55,739 nt of DNA from NCBI GenBank assembly GCA_900541465.1, contig UQJY01000010.1:1-55739 (forward strand). Direction: 5' to 3'. The stretch is from an uncultured Fusobacterium sp. (GTDB lineage Bacteria > Fusobacteriota > Fusobacteriia > Fusobacteriales > Fusobacteriaceae). Made by a program: the position numbers and the translations under genes. The notes beneath the pieces were generated by a model. That model was not told the origin of the DNA. It made no database searches and worked only from the letters and a program-made list of their open reading frames with translations. Below, in pieces: positions 6,238 through 16,166 of the stretch; position 1 is the first letter of the stretch; each line of letters begins with the position of its first letter.

Positions 6238-8814
6238 TTAAAATTCATTTAAAACTTTATTTATAAAATCAATATTATTTTCTATTTCTTTAGTCTGTTT
6301 ATTAATCTTATCAATTGTATTATTTACTATATTGATTTTTTCTTTCTGCTCATTTTCAGATAAATTCGGTATTTTTAATTCTTTAAGTCCATTACTAGAA
6401 AAGTTGTCTCTTACAGAACCAGAAGCTAATACTTGAATTTGATATTTCATAAAAGGTGTTTTAAGTAATTGTATCAAATATTTTGCATTAATATCTAAAT
6501 TTCTCAACACCACATATGCTGGACTAGTAATCAAATTATCTTCTTCTGAATCTATATAAATAATTGAACCTGTATTAATTCTATAAGGATTAAAAACTAT
6601 ATCTCCATTAAATAATTTTTGCGGCATAGCCTCTTTTTTTAAAGAAAGGAGATCATCTACTGTTTTTTCTTCCACTTCTGTAATTGTCCCATCTAATGTT
6701 TTAATAACAGAAACATATTTATATATTTTTTCAACATCTAAATTAAGTTCATTTTCTGAAAGTTTCACTTTTTTTAAATTAATATCTGTTAACTTTAGAT
6801 TAACAAATGAATTTAAAATCTCTTTAGTTTCTTCATTAAAGAAATAATATGTAGGATCTAATCTCTGTGGAACTACTTCAAATTTTATCCTTAAAAATTT
6901 AACCATAGATTTTTTCCATGCTTCATTTTTATTGTTATCTCCAAATTCTAATTCAGCATATTTTATTGGATCAGCTAACATTTTAGAATATTCTTTATTT
7001 AATAATTTCTTAGCAACAATTTTTAAATCACTGCTATCATAACCATTTTGAATTGTTTTTCCTGAAGGTTCATATCCAATTTGATTTACAACAACAAAAT
7101 TGATATCCATACAGTTGTCTTTATCTATCCATGTTTTTTTATCTGATAAATTAATCATTTCCATTCGTTGTTTTGTATTTTTCTTTGCAATAAGTATAAC
7201 TGTATTAATAGTATCTACACCAGACATCGTAAAAGAGTGTTTAGGTAATTTTACAATAGTTTCTATATAAAAATGACTTAATATATAATCTCTTACACGA
7301 CTATCATTATTACTAAAAATACCTTCTGGTAAAACAATTAATAGTTTTCCTCCTGGCTTTAACATTTTATAAGCTTTTTCTATAAATAAATTTTCTGTTT
7401 TTTCTTTTTTGAACCCAATAATTATCTTATCAGTATCTTTATCCTTTTTCTTTTCTTTCTTTGATAAATAATAGTTTCTAAGAATATTTTCATCTTCTTC
7501 TTCTGAACCAAATGGTGGATTTGCCAAAATAACATCTACTCCAGAAGTTGGATCTTTTTCATCAAATTCTTTTGCCAAATAAGGCATATTTTTATAGTCT
7601 ACTGTTGACAAACCATTACCATGTTGAATTTGTTTTCCGTCACCCCAGAGTAACATATTCATTTTTGCTGTTCTAACAGCCCTTGGTTCAGCATCTATTC
7701 CAAAAATTTGAGTTTTTATATCTTCTAACAATTCTTCACGAGTTTTTTTTAATAAATCTAAATATGGTTGTTGAATTTCATTAATCAACTGCCTTTTTCT
7801 ATCGAAAGCTTTTATTAAAAAACCTCCCGATCCTGATGCAAAATCCAATATTTTATTTGTTATAGAAACATCAGCTAATTCAATCATAAAATCGACAACA
7901 GAGCGAGGTGTAAAAAATTGTCCTAATCCTTTACCTCTTAACTGACTTGGTAAAAACTCTTCAAAAGCTCTTCCTTTTATATCTGTTAATGAATCTTTTA
8001 AGTCAAAATTTTCATCTAAAATAGTTAATATTTGGCAAAGTGCTTTAGGGGAAAGAGCTATTTTTTCATTTGAAGCAAAAATTCCAGGATAAAATTCTTT
8101 GACTTTTTCTTGAAACCAGCTATCCACATAGTTTTGCTGCATTTTGGTGCTACTTAAAATTCTAATTTTATCTGGTGTTATTCTATCACTTTCAGGAATA
8201 ATATCATTTATAATTTTGATAAATAATACTTTAGAAAATTCATCAAATGATGCTGATGGATCTAATTTATCAATAGATCTTATTTTAGTATGAATTTGAC
8301 GAAATAATCTTCTATAATCAGTTATTTTATTTTTTATATTTTCCTTATTTAAAAACTTTATAATTTCTACTTCATTTGTAGTATATTTTTTTATAGTATC
8401 TTTTAAAGTTTTATAATCATTTTCTGATAATTCATTTATATTTTTATCTAATACTATTTGTTTTTTGTTACCTTGTAAATATACTCTAACAACAGTTCGA
8501 TAATAATTACTTAAAATAGAAATAGGAGCTTCCAAAACAAAAGCATAAGAATCTATTTGATCAAAATAGTTCTCTAAATTTTCAGTCGGAGCTTTTGAAT
8601 CAATCACAATAATATTTTCACTATTTTTATTTTCTATAACAACATCTGCTTCTTTAGTAACTGTTGTTCTTCCTTGAGTTATCTTCACTGGCACATGAAA
8701 ATGTACTAATTCAGATGGATATTCTAGAATTTTAGATAATAAAATATTATATATAAATTTAGTTTCAACATCTGCCTCTGTTATATACTCTTTATTCTCT
8801 TTTTTTATAGACAT
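6238..8814 (-). CDS. Single-chain restriction-modification enzyme: N-terminal nuclease-like domain, N6-adenine methylase, specificity region
   Basis: 858 aa in three parts. Residues about 1-120 resemble the HSDR_N/PD-(D/E)xK fold, with D57 in EADVVI and D72-S-K74 in VIDSKAP. Residues about 170-560 form a type I-style N6-adenine methylase, with the helical N-terminal domain, motif I FASGSGG (325-331) and catalytic NPPF (432-435). The remainder looks like an HsdS-type target-recognition segment ending in a heptad-rich helix (KINIVNNTIDKINKQ...). This is the build of type IIG enzymes or of HsdM fused to HsdS. No hsdR or separate hsdS is adjacent. The flanking DNA is gene-poor and very AT-rich, consistent with acquisition by transfer. 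Methylase identity is firm; cleavage activity is inferred. Confidence 0.82.
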   Translation of the reverse strand: MSIKKENKEYITEADVETKFIYNILLSKILEYPSELVHFHVPVKITQGRTTVTKEADVVIENKNSENIIVIDSKAPTENLENYFDQIDSYAFVLEAPISILSNYYRTVVRVYLQGNKKQIVLDKNINELSENDYKTLKDTIKKYTTNEVEIIKFLNKENIKNKITDYRRLFRQIHTKIRSIDKLDPSASFDEFSKVLFIKIINDIIPESDRITPDKIRILSSTKMQQNYVDSWFQEKVKEFYPGIFASNEKIALSPKALCQILTILDENFDLKDSLTDIKGRAFEEFLPSQLRGKGLGQFFTPRSVVDFMIELADVSITNKILDFASGSGGFLIKAFDRKRQLINEIQQPYLDLLKKTREELLEDIKTQIFGIDAEPRAVRTAKMNMLLWGDGKQIQHGNGLSTVDYKNMPYLAKEFDEKDPTSGVDVILANPPFGSEEEDENILRNYYLSKKEKKKDKDTDKIIIGFKKEKTENLFIEKAYKMLKPGGKLLIVLPEGIFSNNDSRVRDYILSHFYIETIVKLPKHSFTMSGVDTINTVILIAKKNTKQRMEMINLSDKKTWIDKDNCMDINFVVVNQIGYEPSGKTIQNGYDSSDLKIVAKKLLNKEYSKMLADPIKYAELEFGDNNKNEAWKKSMVKFLRIKFEVVPQRLDPTYYFFNEETKEILNSFVNLKLTDINLKKVKLSENELNLDVEKIYKYVSVIKTLDGTITEVEEKTVDDLLSLKKEAMPQKLFNGDIVFNPYRINTGSIIYIDSEEDNLITSPAYVVLRNLDINAKYLIQLLKTPFMKYQIQVLASGSVRDNFSSNGLKELKIPNLSENEQKEKINIVNNTIDKINKQTKEIENNIDFINKVLNEF

Positions 8815-9141
8815 TTATTAATTTTCTCCTTGTATAATATATTTATTAAATTCATTATGAAAATAAAAATATTTTTATTCTATAAGTTATTATTTTATCA
8901 CAAAAATAAATTATGTTTTTTACATAAATTACTATAAAAAATTTTAAGTAATATTCCTCTTTCATAATTTAAACGCTCATGTAAATCTACTATCATACTT
9001 TCTTTTTTATCACAAAACAATTATATTATATATTTTTTAACATTAAAAATCAATTATTATAGTATTTTAAATATAAAATTTTACTCTAACAATATAAAAA
9101 CTTTTTTCAATTAGTTAAATAAAAATTTTTTAATAATATAT
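8815..9141. other. AT-rich intergenic region upstream of the RM gene
   Basis: About 330 bp, very AT-rich, between the RM gene and the patatin gene. An AAGGAG ribosome site precedes the RM ATG. One small ORF (8898-8996) is described separately. No convincing sigma-70 promoter, terminator or repeat was seen. Confidence 0.5.
8898..8996 (-). CDS. Possible small ORF or gene remnant
   Basis: 32 codons from ATG to TGA, beginning MIVDLHERLNYERGILLK, upstream of and in the same direction as the RM gene. The composition is protein-like (charged, no extreme homopolymers), but there is no clear ribosome binding site and no recognised family. It may be a degraded fragment from the transfer that brought the RM gene, or chance. 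Confidence 0.2.
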   Translation of the reverse strand: MIVDLHERLNYERGILLKIFYSNLCKKHNLFL

Positions 9142-10008
9142 TTATACTCTGTGATTTTCCACATCAAGAAATTCTTTATATTTTTCAAAAACTTTTGTTC
9201 CGTCGCTAAAACCAAGTTTATAAACTTCATAAAGTTTATCTTTATTCTTTTCAAATTTATCTATCTCAATAGGCTTTTCAGGAGCAACTACAAAAGCTTT
9301 TCCCTCTTTTTCCATCTCTTTTATATACTCAAGCACAGCATTGTATCTTTTATGACGGTTGCATAAAAGTTCTACAAGTTTTGGATATTTTTTATAAATT
9401 AATTTAAAAAATATTTTTCCTCTTGTTGATTTTTTTCTATACTCTCTATCCCTTGTGAGAACAACTATGACTTTTTCACAGCCGTCTGCAAAAGCCTTTT
9501 TAATTGGAATTGGGTCTCCTATTCCTCCATCAAGATATTTCTTCCCGTTCACTTCAACAATAGGAGAAGCTATTGGAAGAGACACAGAAGCACGGAGAAT
9601 TATATTCCTTTCCTCTTTTCTCAAAGCATCTTTTCCATAATACTCTTCTTCCCCTGTTTCAATATTTGTAACACCAACTCTGTAATCACATTTTGATTTA
9701 AAACAACTTTCATAATCAAAAGGGTCTAACACTTCCGGAATATCATAAAAAAGAAAATCCATTCCAAAAAGAGAGCCTGTTTTTAAATAACTTGAAAAGC
9801 TCAAATATCTTTTATCATCTATATAATTTATATTAGTTCTCATTCCTCTTTCTTTCTGCCATGAAACATAAGAAGCTCCGTTTGTACAGCCTGCAGAAAC
9901 ACCTATAAGATAATCAGCACAATAATTTTTATTTATAAGAGCATCGAGAACTCCGGCAGTATACACTCCTCTCATTCCTCCGCCCTCAAGCACAAGTCCT
10001 ATTTTCAT
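9142..10008 (-). CDS. Patatin-like phospholipase (RssA/YjjU type)
   Basis: Predicted serine acyl-hydrolase acting on phospholipids. The 288-aa protein has the oxyanion loop GGGMRG near the N-terminus (LVLEGGGMRGVY, residues 6-16), nucleophile S38 in GVSAG, and the second catalytic residue D160 in DGG, so the Ser-Asp dyad is intact. There is no signal peptide or membrane helix, so it is probably cytoplasmic. A good AAGGAG site precedes the ATG. It has its own promoter between it and secY and is not part of the ribosomal operon. Confidence 0.87.
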   Translation of the reverse strand: MKIGLVLEGGGMRGVYTAGVLDALINKNYCADYLIGVSAGCTNGASYVSWQKERGMRTNINYIDDKRYLSFSSYLKTGSLFGMDFLFYDIPEVLDPFDYESCFKSKCDYRVGVTNIETGEEEYYGKDALRKEERNIILRASVSLPIASPIVEVNGKKYLDGGIGDPIPIKKAFADGCEKVIVVLTRDREYRKKSTRGKIFFKLIYKKYPKLVELLCNRHKRYNAVLEYIKEMEKEGKAFVVAPEKPIEIDKFEKNKDKLYEVYKLGFSDGTKVFEKYKEFLDVENHRV

Positions 10009-10043
10009 AATGTTCTCCTTGAAAAAATTTATTCTCTTCCACT

Positions 10044-10072
10044 ATGATAACACTTGTAATTTTTATTTTCAA
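10044..10072 (-). promoter_or_regulatory. Promoter of the patatin-like gene
   Basis: On the minus strand TTGAAA (10067-10072), a 17-bp spacer and TATCAT (10044-10049), with an upstream TG (extended -10). It is placed between the secY terminator and the gene. Confidence 0.6.
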
Positions 10073-10100
10073 ATAAAAATCTTTATCTAAGTTTATCCAA

Positions 10101-10138
10101 AAAACAAAAAAGATAACACAGTATTGTCTGTGTTATCT
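10101..10138 (-). terminator. Terminator of the S10-spc operon
   Basis: The stem AGATAACACAG/CTGTGTTATCT (10111-10121 and 10128-10138) is flanked by A-rich and T-rich runs. It begins immediately after the secY stop, so the large ribosomal operon ends here. Confidence 0.88.
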
Positions 10139-10141
10139 TTT

Positions 10142-11422
10142 TTATAGAAATCCTTTGTATTCTTTCATCACTAAATGAGCATCTATCTGTTGAACTGTAT
10201 CCAGTGCAACTCCAACAACAATTATTATTCCTGTTCCCCCAAAGAAAACCGGAAGTCCTGCTGCTGTAAAGACTATTATAGGAAGTATACATATAGCTGC
10301 AAGGAAGATTGCTCCTCCCCAAGTTATTCTTGTAACAACTCCCTCAAGATACTCAACTGTTTCTTCTCCAGGTCTTATCCCCGGAATAGTTCCTCCGCTC
10401 TGTTTTAAGTTATCAGCAACTTTTTCAGGGTCAAACATAATAGCAGTATAGAAGAATGAGAAGAAAATAATTATTAAAGCATAAAGCACCATGTAAACAG
10501 GGTGCTTGCTGTCAAAGAATAAAACTAAATAATCTCTGAATGGGAATGTTGCAGGCAATGATCTTATAAGAAGTGATGGTATCATCATCATTACAGATGC
10601 AAAGATTACAGGCATTACCCCAGATGTATTAAGTTTTAAAGGAATATAGGAATTTTGTGCCATTCCTCCTCTTCCTCCAAATCCCTTTCCAACATAGTGA
10701 ACAGGAATTTTTCTTTGCCCAAGCTGGAATAAAACTATTCCGCCTACAACTACAACAGCTGCTGCTGCAACTGCTAGAAGTATTGGTATTAAAAATTTAC
10801 TGTCTTTCATTATCTGTATAGTCTGAACTATGTTTGAAGGTCCTCTTGAAATAACGTTTAAAAATATTAAAAGAGAAACACCATTTCCTATACCATTAAC
10901 TGATATTTGTTCTCCAACCCACATAAGGAACACTGTTCCTGCTGTAAGGATTGTTATAGTAACAAACATGAATCTTAAACCAGGGTTAATTACCAAACCA
11001 GAGGATGTAAGCCACACGCAAACTCCAATACCCTGCATAATCGCAATAAGGATTGTCACATATCTGGTCCATTGGCTTATCTTAGCTCTTCCTGATTCTC
11101 CCTCTTTTTGAATTTCTTCAATTTTTGGGATAATTACAGCAAGCAGACTGAAAACAATGGACGCATTGATATATGGAACAATTCCCAATGCAAATATAGA
11201 TATTCTCTGGAAGGCTCCTCCCGAAAACATATTGATAAACCCTAAAAGGTCATTTTGAGCAGTCATTGCTGACAATCTCTCAATATCAATTCCCGGAGCA
11301 GGGATATAAGTCCCCACTCTAGCAACTAGGAACATCAACAAGGTAAAAACGATTCTAGCTTTTAATTCAGGAATCTTCATGATTCCTCTCAATTTAGTGT
11401 TAAAGCTCTCCATTAAAGTCAA
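10142..11422 (-). CDS. secY: Protein translocase subunit SecY
   Basis: Central channel of the Sec translocon. The 426-aa product has the ten membrane helices of the family. Recognisable segments include the N-terminal amphipathic stretch before TM1, the plug region (GGAFQRISIFALGIVPYINASI), the cytoplasmic loop GQRKIPVHYVGKG, and the C-terminal loop RPGEETVEYLEGVVTRIT. The start is TTG, seven bases after GAGGTG; an in-frame ATG at 11413 is too far from it. It is last in the operon after rplO. infA, map and adk, often next, are absent. Confidence 0.95.
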   Translation of the reverse strand: MTLMESFNTKLRGIMKIPELKARIVFTLLMFLVARVGTYIPAPGIDIERLSAMTAQNDLLGFINMFSGGAFQRISIFALGIVPYINASIVFSLLAVIIPKIEEIQKEGESGRAKISQWTRYVTILIAIMQGIGVCVWLTSSGLVINPGLRFMFVTITILTAGTVFLMWVGEQISVNGIGNGVSLLIFLNVISRGPSNIVQTIQIMKDSKFLIPILLAVAAAAVVVVGGIVLFQLGQRKIPVHYVGKGFGGRGGMAQNSYIPLKLNTSGVMPVIFASVMMMIPSLLIRSLPATFPFRDYLVLFFDSKHPVYMVLYALIIIFFSFFYTAIMFDPEKVADNLKQSGGTIPGIRPGEETVEYLEGVVTRITWGGAIFLAAICILPIIVFTAAGLPVFFGGTGIIIVVGVALDTVQQIDAHLVMKEYKGFL

Positions 11423-11453
11423 AGTTTTTCACCTCGCTTTTAATCAATAATTA

Positions 11454-11933
11454 TTACTTATTGTTTTTAGCTACATCAGCAAAAGTTTTAACTTCAATGA
11501 TTTCTACTGAACCACCTTTTTCTTCAATTGCTTTTTGAGCACTTTTAGAAACTTTGTGAGCTTCTACTGAAATTTTCTTTTCTAAATTTCCATTTCCAAG
11601 AACTTTTAATCCGTCTAGTAATTTGCTTACTAATCCAGTTTCTAATAAAAGTTCAGGAGTAACAACTGTACCTTCTTCAAATCTGTTTAATACATCTAGG
11701 TTAATAATAGCGTATTCTTTTTTGAATGGATAGTTGCTGAATCCTCTTTTTGGAGTTCTTCTGATGATAGGCATTTGTCCACCTTCAAAACCAGGTTTTG
11801 TTCCTCCACCTGCTCTTGATTTTTGTCCGTTGCTTCCTTTACCAGCAGTTTTTCCTAATCCAGAAGATTCTCCTCTTCCAACTCTTTTTCTAGCTTTTCT
11901 TGGTACAGAAGGTCTTAATTCGTTTAATTCCAT
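11454..11933 (-). CDS. rplO: 50S ribosomal protein L15
   Basis: Late-assembling large-subunit protein. The 159 residues begin [33 protein letters not shown], with the Gly/Arg/Lys-rich N-terminal extension that threads into 23S rRNA. The C-terminal globular part ends in a short extra tail ([13 protein letters not shown]). It lies between rpmD and secY in the standard spc order, with a GGAGG site immediately upstream of the ATG. Confidence 0.96.
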   Translation of the reverse strand: MELNELRPSVPRKARKRVGRGESSGLGKTAGKGSNGQKSRAGGGTKPGFEGGQMPIIRRTPKRGFSNYPFKKEYAIINLDVLNRFEEGTVVTPELLLETGLVSKLLDGLKVLGNGNLEKKISVEAHKVSKSAQKAIEEKGGSVEIIEVKTFADVAKNNK

Positions 11934-11937
11934 GTTA

Positions 11938-12120
11938 TTATTGCACCTCCTCTACATCAAGTAAGTAAGAAACTTGAGCAATTTTTCCCATTAATTCAGG
12001 AGTTGCTTCATGTTCTACCACACTATTCATCTTCTTAAGCCCTAGCGACTTTACAGTAGCTATATGGTTAGGCTTTCTTCCTATTATACTTTTTGCAAGT
12101 CTTATTCTAACCTTTGCCAT
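11938..12120 (-). CDS. rpmD: 50S ribosomal protein L30
   Basis: Bacterial short-form L30 of 60 aa, with the conserved [23 protein letters not shown] segment and the C-terminal [15 protein letters not shown]. It is 4 bp before rplO, so translational coupling is likely. It is placed after rpsE as in the canonical spc operon. Confidence 0.95.
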   Translation of the reverse strand: MAKVRIRLAKSIIGRKPNHIATVKSLGLKKMNSVVEHEATPELMGKIAQVSYLLDVEEVQ

Positions 12121-12133
12121 TTCTTCAAACCTC

Positions 12134-12637
12134 CTAGCTTAAGATTTCCTTAACAGTTTTTCCTCTTAATTCTGCTACTTCTTCAGCAGTTCTTAATCCT
12201 CTTAAGCCTTCAATAGTAGCTTTCGCAACGTTATGTTTGTTTTTAGATCCTTTAATTTTAGTTAAGATGTTATGAACTCCAACTAATTCAAGGATTTCTC
12301 TGCATGAAGATCCAGAAATAACTCCAGTTCCTTCATATGCAGGTGCCATCCATATAGATGTTGCTCCCCATTTTCCAACAGTTTCGTGAGGAATAGTTCT
12401 TCCTTTAAGAGAAACATCTATCATGTTTTTCTTAGCAGCAGCAACAGCTTTTCTGATTGCATCAGGAACACCATTAGCTTTTCCTAAACCAATTCCTACT
12501 TTTCCTTCTTTATTTCCAACAGCAGCTAAAACAGAAAAAGATATAGTTCTTCCTCCTTTAGTTGTCTTAGATACTCTAGAAATTTTTAATAATTTTTCTG
12601 CAAATTCTTTTTCTTCTCTATCCATTAACTTAGACAA
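12134..12637 (-). CDS. rpsE: 30S ribosomal protein S5
   Basis: Small-subunit protein for decoding accuracy. The 167 residues carry the N-terminal double-stranded-RNA-like domain ([28 protein letters not shown]) and the C-terminal domain with [23 protein letters not shown]. The GAGGAGG site lies about eight bases before the TTG at 12637; the next ATG (12625) is too far from it, so a TTG start is preferred. It is encoded between rplR and rpmD. Confidence 0.95.
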   Translation of the reverse strand: MSKLMDREEKEFAEKLLKISRVSKTTKGGRTISFSVLAAVGNKEGKVGIGLGKANGVPDAIRKAVAAAKKNMIDVSLKGRTIPHETVGKWGATSIWMAPAYEGTGVISGSSCREILELVGVHNILTKIKGSKNKHNVAKATIEGLRGLRTAEEVAELRGKTVKEILS

Positions 12638-12662
12638 GTGAAATCCTCCTCTCTAAAAGAAA

Positions 12663-13031
12663 TTAGAAGTTTAATCCGTTTTCTCTTGCTGATTCTGCAA
12701 GAGCGGCAACTCTTCCTGTATAAATGTATCCTGATCTGTCAAATACGACATCTTTTATTTCTTTTGCTACAGCTCTTTCTGCTAATAGTTTTCCAACTAA
12801 TTTAGCTGCTTCTACGTTTCCACCGTTTGCGATTTGAGCTTTTAACTCTTTATCAACAGTTGATGCAGAAACTAATGTTACTCCGTTAACGTCATCTATT
12901 AACTGAGCAAACATATTAGTGTTTGATCTATATATAGAAAGTCTTGGTCTCTCAGCTGTACCAGAAATTTTAGTTCTGATTGATAAGTGTTTTCTATCTC
13001 TAACAGCTTGTCTATTTACCTTTTTAAACAA
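12663..13031 (-). CDS. rplR: 50S ribosomal protein L18
   Basis: 5S rRNA-binding protein of 122 aa. It shows [18 protein letters not shown] and the C-terminal [24 protein letters not shown] typical of bacterial L18. Translation begins at TTG, eight bases after AAGGAGG. It sits between rplF and rpsE. Confidence 0.95.
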   Translation of the reverse strand: MFKKVNRQAVRDRKHLSIRTKISGTAERPRLSIYRSNTNMFAQLIDDVNGVTLVSASTVDKELKAQIANGGNVEAAKLVGKLLAERAVAKEIKDVVFDRSGYIYTGRVAALAESARENGLNF

Positions 13032-13059
13032 CTCACTTACCTCCTTTTTGAGCTATATC

Positions 13060-13593
13060 CTACGATTTTTTACCTTCTTTTCTTCTTATTACTTCATCAG
13101 CATATTTAACTCCTTTTCCTTTATAAGGCTCTGGAGCTCTTTTTGATCTGATAACTGCAGCTACTTGACCAACAACGTCTTTTTCAATTCCTTCTACTAT
13201 GATAGTAGTGTTTTTCTCAACTGCGAAAGTGATGTTAGAAATTTCGTCGATGATAACTGGATGAGAATATCCTAATGCTAATTCTAATCCTTTACCTTTT
13301 ACTGCTGCTCTGTATCCAACCCCTACTAGGTTAAGAACTTTTTTGAAACCTTCACTTACACCAACAACCATGTTGTGGATAAGTGCTCTTGTAGTTCCGT
13401 GTAAAGCTCTCATTTCTATTGAATCATCTGGTCTAGTAACAACTACATGACCATCTTCTAAAGCTATTGTTAAATTTTTGTTAAATTCTTTTGTTAAAGT
13501 ACCTTTAGGTCCTTTTACAGTAACTTTATGACCGTCAACTGTAACAGTAACCCCAGCAGGTACCACTATAGGTTTTTTACCTATTCTTGACAT
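13060..13593 (-). CDS. rplF: 50S ribosomal protein L6
   Basis: Two-domain rRNA-binding protein at the base of the L7/L12 stalk. The 177 residues start [15 protein letters not shown] and include the C-terminal signature [29 protein letters not shown] with a GGAGGTG site. Standard position between rpsH and rplR. Confidence 0.96.
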   Translation of the reverse strand: MSRIGKKPIVVPAGVTVTVDGHKVTVKGPKGTLTKEFNKNLTIALEDGHVVVTRPDDSIEMRALHGTTRALIHNMVVGVSEGFKKVLNLVGVGYRAAVKGKGLELALGYSHPVIIDEISNITFAVEKNTTIIVEGIEKDVVGQVAAVIRSKRAPEPYKGKGVKYADEVIRRKEGKKS

Positions 13594-13617
13594 TTAATGG
13601 ACACCTCCTAGTTTATT

Positions 13618-14013
13618 TTACCATACGAATGCAAGGATTTCTCCACCTACATTTTCTTGTCTTGCTACTCTATCAGTAACAATTCCTTTTGATGTAGATA
13701 CGATAGCAATCCCAAGACCTGAAAGTACTCTTGGTAATTCGTCTACTGGAGCGTAAACTCTTCTACCTGGTTTAGATATTCTCTTTAATCCTTTGATTAC
13801 TCTTTCTTTTCCTGCATATTTTAAGTAAACTCTTATATTTTTTACGTTACCATCAGTTATAACTTTGTAGTTAGCGATATAACCTTCATCTTTTAAAATC
13901 TTAGCTATTGTAAGTTTTAAGTTTGAATAAGGTACATCAACTTTCTCATGCATAACTGCGTTAGCATTTCTTATTCTTGTCAACATATCTGCGATTGGAT
14001 CTGTTAAAAACAT
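13618..14013 (-). CDS. rpsH: 30S ribosomal protein S8
   Basis: Binds the central domain of 16S rRNA and, in other bacteria, represses the spc operon by binding its mRNA. The 131 residues begin [14 protein letters not shown] and end with the [26 protein letters not shown] signature. Standard position after rpsN, 24 bp before rplF. Confidence 0.96.
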   Translation of the reverse strand: MFLTDPIADMLTRIRNANAVMHEKVDVPYSNLKLTIAKILKDEGYIANYKVITDGNVKNIRVYLKYAGKERVIKGLKRISKPGRRVYAPVDELPRVLSGLGIAIVSTSKGIVTDRVARQENVGGEILAFVW

Positions 14014-14052
14014 TTACTATAATCCTCCTTCCATATCAATAAAACGTGCTTT

Positions 14053-14340
14053 CTACCAAGATGATTTTTTAACACCAGGTATAACCCCAGCACCTGCTAA
14101 TTGTCTGAATTTTACTCTAGACATTCCGAATTCTCTCATGAATCCTCTTGGTCTTCCGTCTAATTGACATCTGTTTCTTTTTCTTACTGGTGATGAGTTA
14201 GCTGGAAGCTTGCTTAATTCAAACATAGCTTCTTGGTCTCCCTCAAGCACTCTTTTCTTTAATTCAGCTCTTTTAGCTGCATATTTATCACAAAGTTCCG
14301 CTCTTTTTATATCTCTAGCGATCATTGACTTTTTAGCCAT
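14053..14340 (-). CDS. rpsN: 30S ribosomal protein S14 (zinc-independent form)
   Basis: The 95-aa protein is the longer S14 type. It has [29 protein letters not shown] at the C-terminus but lacks the CxxC...CxxC zinc ribbon of the 61-aa form. It sits between rplE and rpsH, so it is the housekeeping copy. Whether a zinc-type paralogue exists elsewhere cannot be seen. Confidence 0.95.
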   Translation of the reverse strand: MAKKSMIARDIKRAELCDKYAAKRAELKKRVLEGDQEAMFELSKLPANSSPVRKRNRCQLDGRPRGFMREFGMSRVKFRQLAGAGVIPGVKKSSW

Positions 14341-14360
14341 TAATTCTCCTCCTCTAACTA

Positions 14361-14912
14361 TTACTTTTTAAAAGGCATTCCGAAAGCCTTAAGTAAAGCT
14401 CTTCCTTCTTCATCTGTTCTAGCAGAAGATACTATTGTGATAGACATACCTTGTAGTTTATCTACTTTATCAAATTCAATTTCAGGGAAAACTAATTGGT
14501 CTCTTAATCCTAAAGAGTAGTTTCCTCTTCCGTCAAATGAGTTTGATGGAACTCCTTCAAAATCTCTTACTCTTGGAAGAACTACATTTACTAATCTATC
14601 AAGAAAATCATACATTCTTTCTTTTCTTAAAGTAACTTTTGCTCCGATTGGCATGTTTTCTCTTAATTTGAATCCAGCCTCTGACTTTTTAGCTTTTCTT
14701 ACTAATGGTTTTTGTCCAGTGATGATTCCTAAGTCGTTCATCGCTGCATCTATTAATTTCGCGTTTTGAGTAGCTTCTCCAACTCCCATATTAACGATAA
14801 TTTTTTCTAATGTTGGACATTCCATGATATTCTTTAAATCTAATTCTTTCATTAGATTTTCTTTTATAACTTCATCAAATAATTTGTGATATCTAGAAAC
14901 GTATTTAGACAC
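14361..14912 (-). CDS. rplE: 50S ribosomal protein L5
   Basis: 5S rRNA-binding protein contacting tRNA in the P site. The 183 residues include [39 protein letters not shown], and the C-terminal [22 protein letters not shown] start with a GAGGA-type site. Located between rplX and rpsN. Confidence 0.96.
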   Translation of the reverse strand: MSKYVSRYHKLFDEVIKENLMKELDLKNIMECPTLEKIIVNMGVGEATQNAKLIDAAMNDLGIITGQKPLVRKAKKSEAGFKLRENMPIGAKVTLRKERMYDFLDRLVNVVLPRVRDFEGVPSNSFDGRGNYSLGLRDQLVFPEIEFDKVDKLQGMSITIVSSARTDEEGRALLKAFGMPFKK

Positions 14913-14930
14913 TTACGTTATCCTCCTCTC

Positions 14931-15272
14931 TTATAGAACTTCTCCAGACACTTTAGAGTATCTAACTTTTTTCCCGTCCACAACTTTGTATCCAACTCTT
15001 GTTGGTTTTCCAGCTTTCGCATCAAATAACATTACTTTTGATGAGAAAATTGGAGCAGGTTTAGTTACAACTCCACCTTGTGGGTTTGTCTGAGATGGTT
15101 TCATGTTTTTAGTAACTACATTTACATCTTCAACTACGATTTTTCCTTTTTTAGGGAATACTTTTAAAACTTTACCAGTTTTTCCTTTATCTTTACCAGA
15201 AATTACATATACTGTATCTCCTGTTTTCACGTGAAGTGATGCAGGAACGAATTTAATTTTAGGTTTAGCCAC
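14931..15272 (-). CDS. rplX: 50S ribosomal protein L24
   Basis: Assembly-initiator protein. The 113 residues contain the KOW motif ([36 protein letters not shown]). GTG start behind GAGGAGG. Standard place between rplN and rplE. Confidence 0.95.
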   Translation of the reverse strand: MAKPKIKFVPASLHVKTGDTVYVISGKDKGKTGKVLKVFPKKGKIVVEDVNVVTKNMKPSQTNPQGGVVTKPAPIFSSKVMLFDAKAGKPTRVGYKVVDGKKVRYSKVSGEVL

Positions 15273-15288
15273 TTCTTAGCCTCCTCTC

Positions 15289-15657
15289 TTAGATTACTTC
15301 TGGAGCTAGAGAAACTATTTTCATAAAGTTTTTAGCTCTTAGCTCTCTTGCAACAGGCCCGAATATTCTTGTTGCCTTAGGTTCATTATTGTTATTAATT
15401 ATAACACCAGCGTTATCATCAAATTTTATATATGATCCGTCTTCTCTTCTTAATTCTTTTCTTGTTCTTACAATAACTGCTTTAACTACGTCACCTTTCT
15501 TAACGTTTCCACCAGGTATTGCTTCCTTTACTGAGCATACAACTATGTCCCCGATTTTTCCAAATCTTTTTTTAGTTCCACCAAGAACTCTTATGATCAT
15601 TAATTTTTTTGCACCTGAGTTGTCTGCAACGTTAAGGATAGTTTGTTGTTGTACCAT
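15289..15657 (-). CDS. rplN: 50S ribosomal protein L14
   Basis: Subunit-interface protein of 122 aa starting [19 protein letters not shown], ending [12 protein letters not shown], with the conserved [26 protein letters not shown] segment. It follows rpsQ by about 33 bp. Confidence 0.96.
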   Translation of the reverse strand: MVQQQTILNVADNSGAKKLMIIRVLGGTKKRFGKIGDIVVCSVKEAIPGGNVKKGDVVKAVIVRTRKELRREDGSYIKFDDNAGVIINNNNEPKATRIFGPVARELRAKNFMKIVSLAPEVI

Positions 15658-15690
15658 TAAAATATCCTCCTTCCAAAATTATATTGGATT

Positions 15691-15942
15691 TTATTTAGCT
15701 CTTTCTAATACTTCAACTAATCTCCATCTTTTATCTCTAGATAAAGGTCTAGTTTCCATTATTCTTACTCTATCTCCAACTTGAGCTACATTGTTTTCAT
15801 CATGAGCTTTAAACTTTGTTGTCTTTTTAACTCTTTTTTTGTAAATAGGATGTAAATCCATTGTAGCTATTGAAACAACTATAGTTTTTTCCATTTTATC
15901 AGAAACAACTATACCTTCTCTTACTTTTCTATCGTTTCTCAA
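15691..15942 (-). CDS. rpsQ: 30S ribosomal protein S17
   Basis: Primary 16S-binding OB-fold protein of 83 aa. The signature [40 protein letters not shown] is present. Start codon TTG preceded by GAGGAGG. Between rpmC and rplN. Confidence 0.95.
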   Translation of the reverse strand: MRNDRKVREGIVVSDKMEKTIVVSIATMDLHPIYKKRVKKTTKFKAHDENNVAQVGDRVRIMETRPLSRDKRWRLVEVLERAK

Positions 15943-15983
15943 GATTTTGACCTCCTCTTCTTAAGAATCATCTCTAAAATATA

Positions 15984-16166
15984 TTATCTTTCATTTAATA
16001 TTGTGTTCATTCTTGCAATTTCTCTTCTAACTTCTCTGATCTTAGCAGTGTTAGTTAATTGTCCTAATGAAAGTTGAAATTTTAGGTTGAATAATTCTTC
16101 TTTAAGTTCTTTACACTTAACTACTAAGTCTTCAGTAGACATTTCTCTTATATCCTTAGCTTTCAT
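15984..16166 (-). CDS. rpmC: 50S ribosomal protein L29
   Basis: Small helical protein at the exit tunnel, 60 aa, with [29 protein letters not shown] followed by the [16 protein letters not shown] helix. Its first base overlaps the last base of the rplP stop, so the two are translationally coupled. Confidence 0.95.
   Translation of the reverse strand: MKAKDIREMSTEDLVVKCKELKEELFNLKFQLSLGQLTNTAKIREVRREIARMNTILNER

Noticed and set aside
6238..8814. Complete type I restriction operon
   Set aside because: No separate hsdR (helicase) or hsdS gene is present on either side; only one fused protein is encoded.
10083..10322. Overlapping ORF at the secY end
   Set aside because: It is an alternate frame inside secY and the terminator, with low-complexity residues and no ribosome site.
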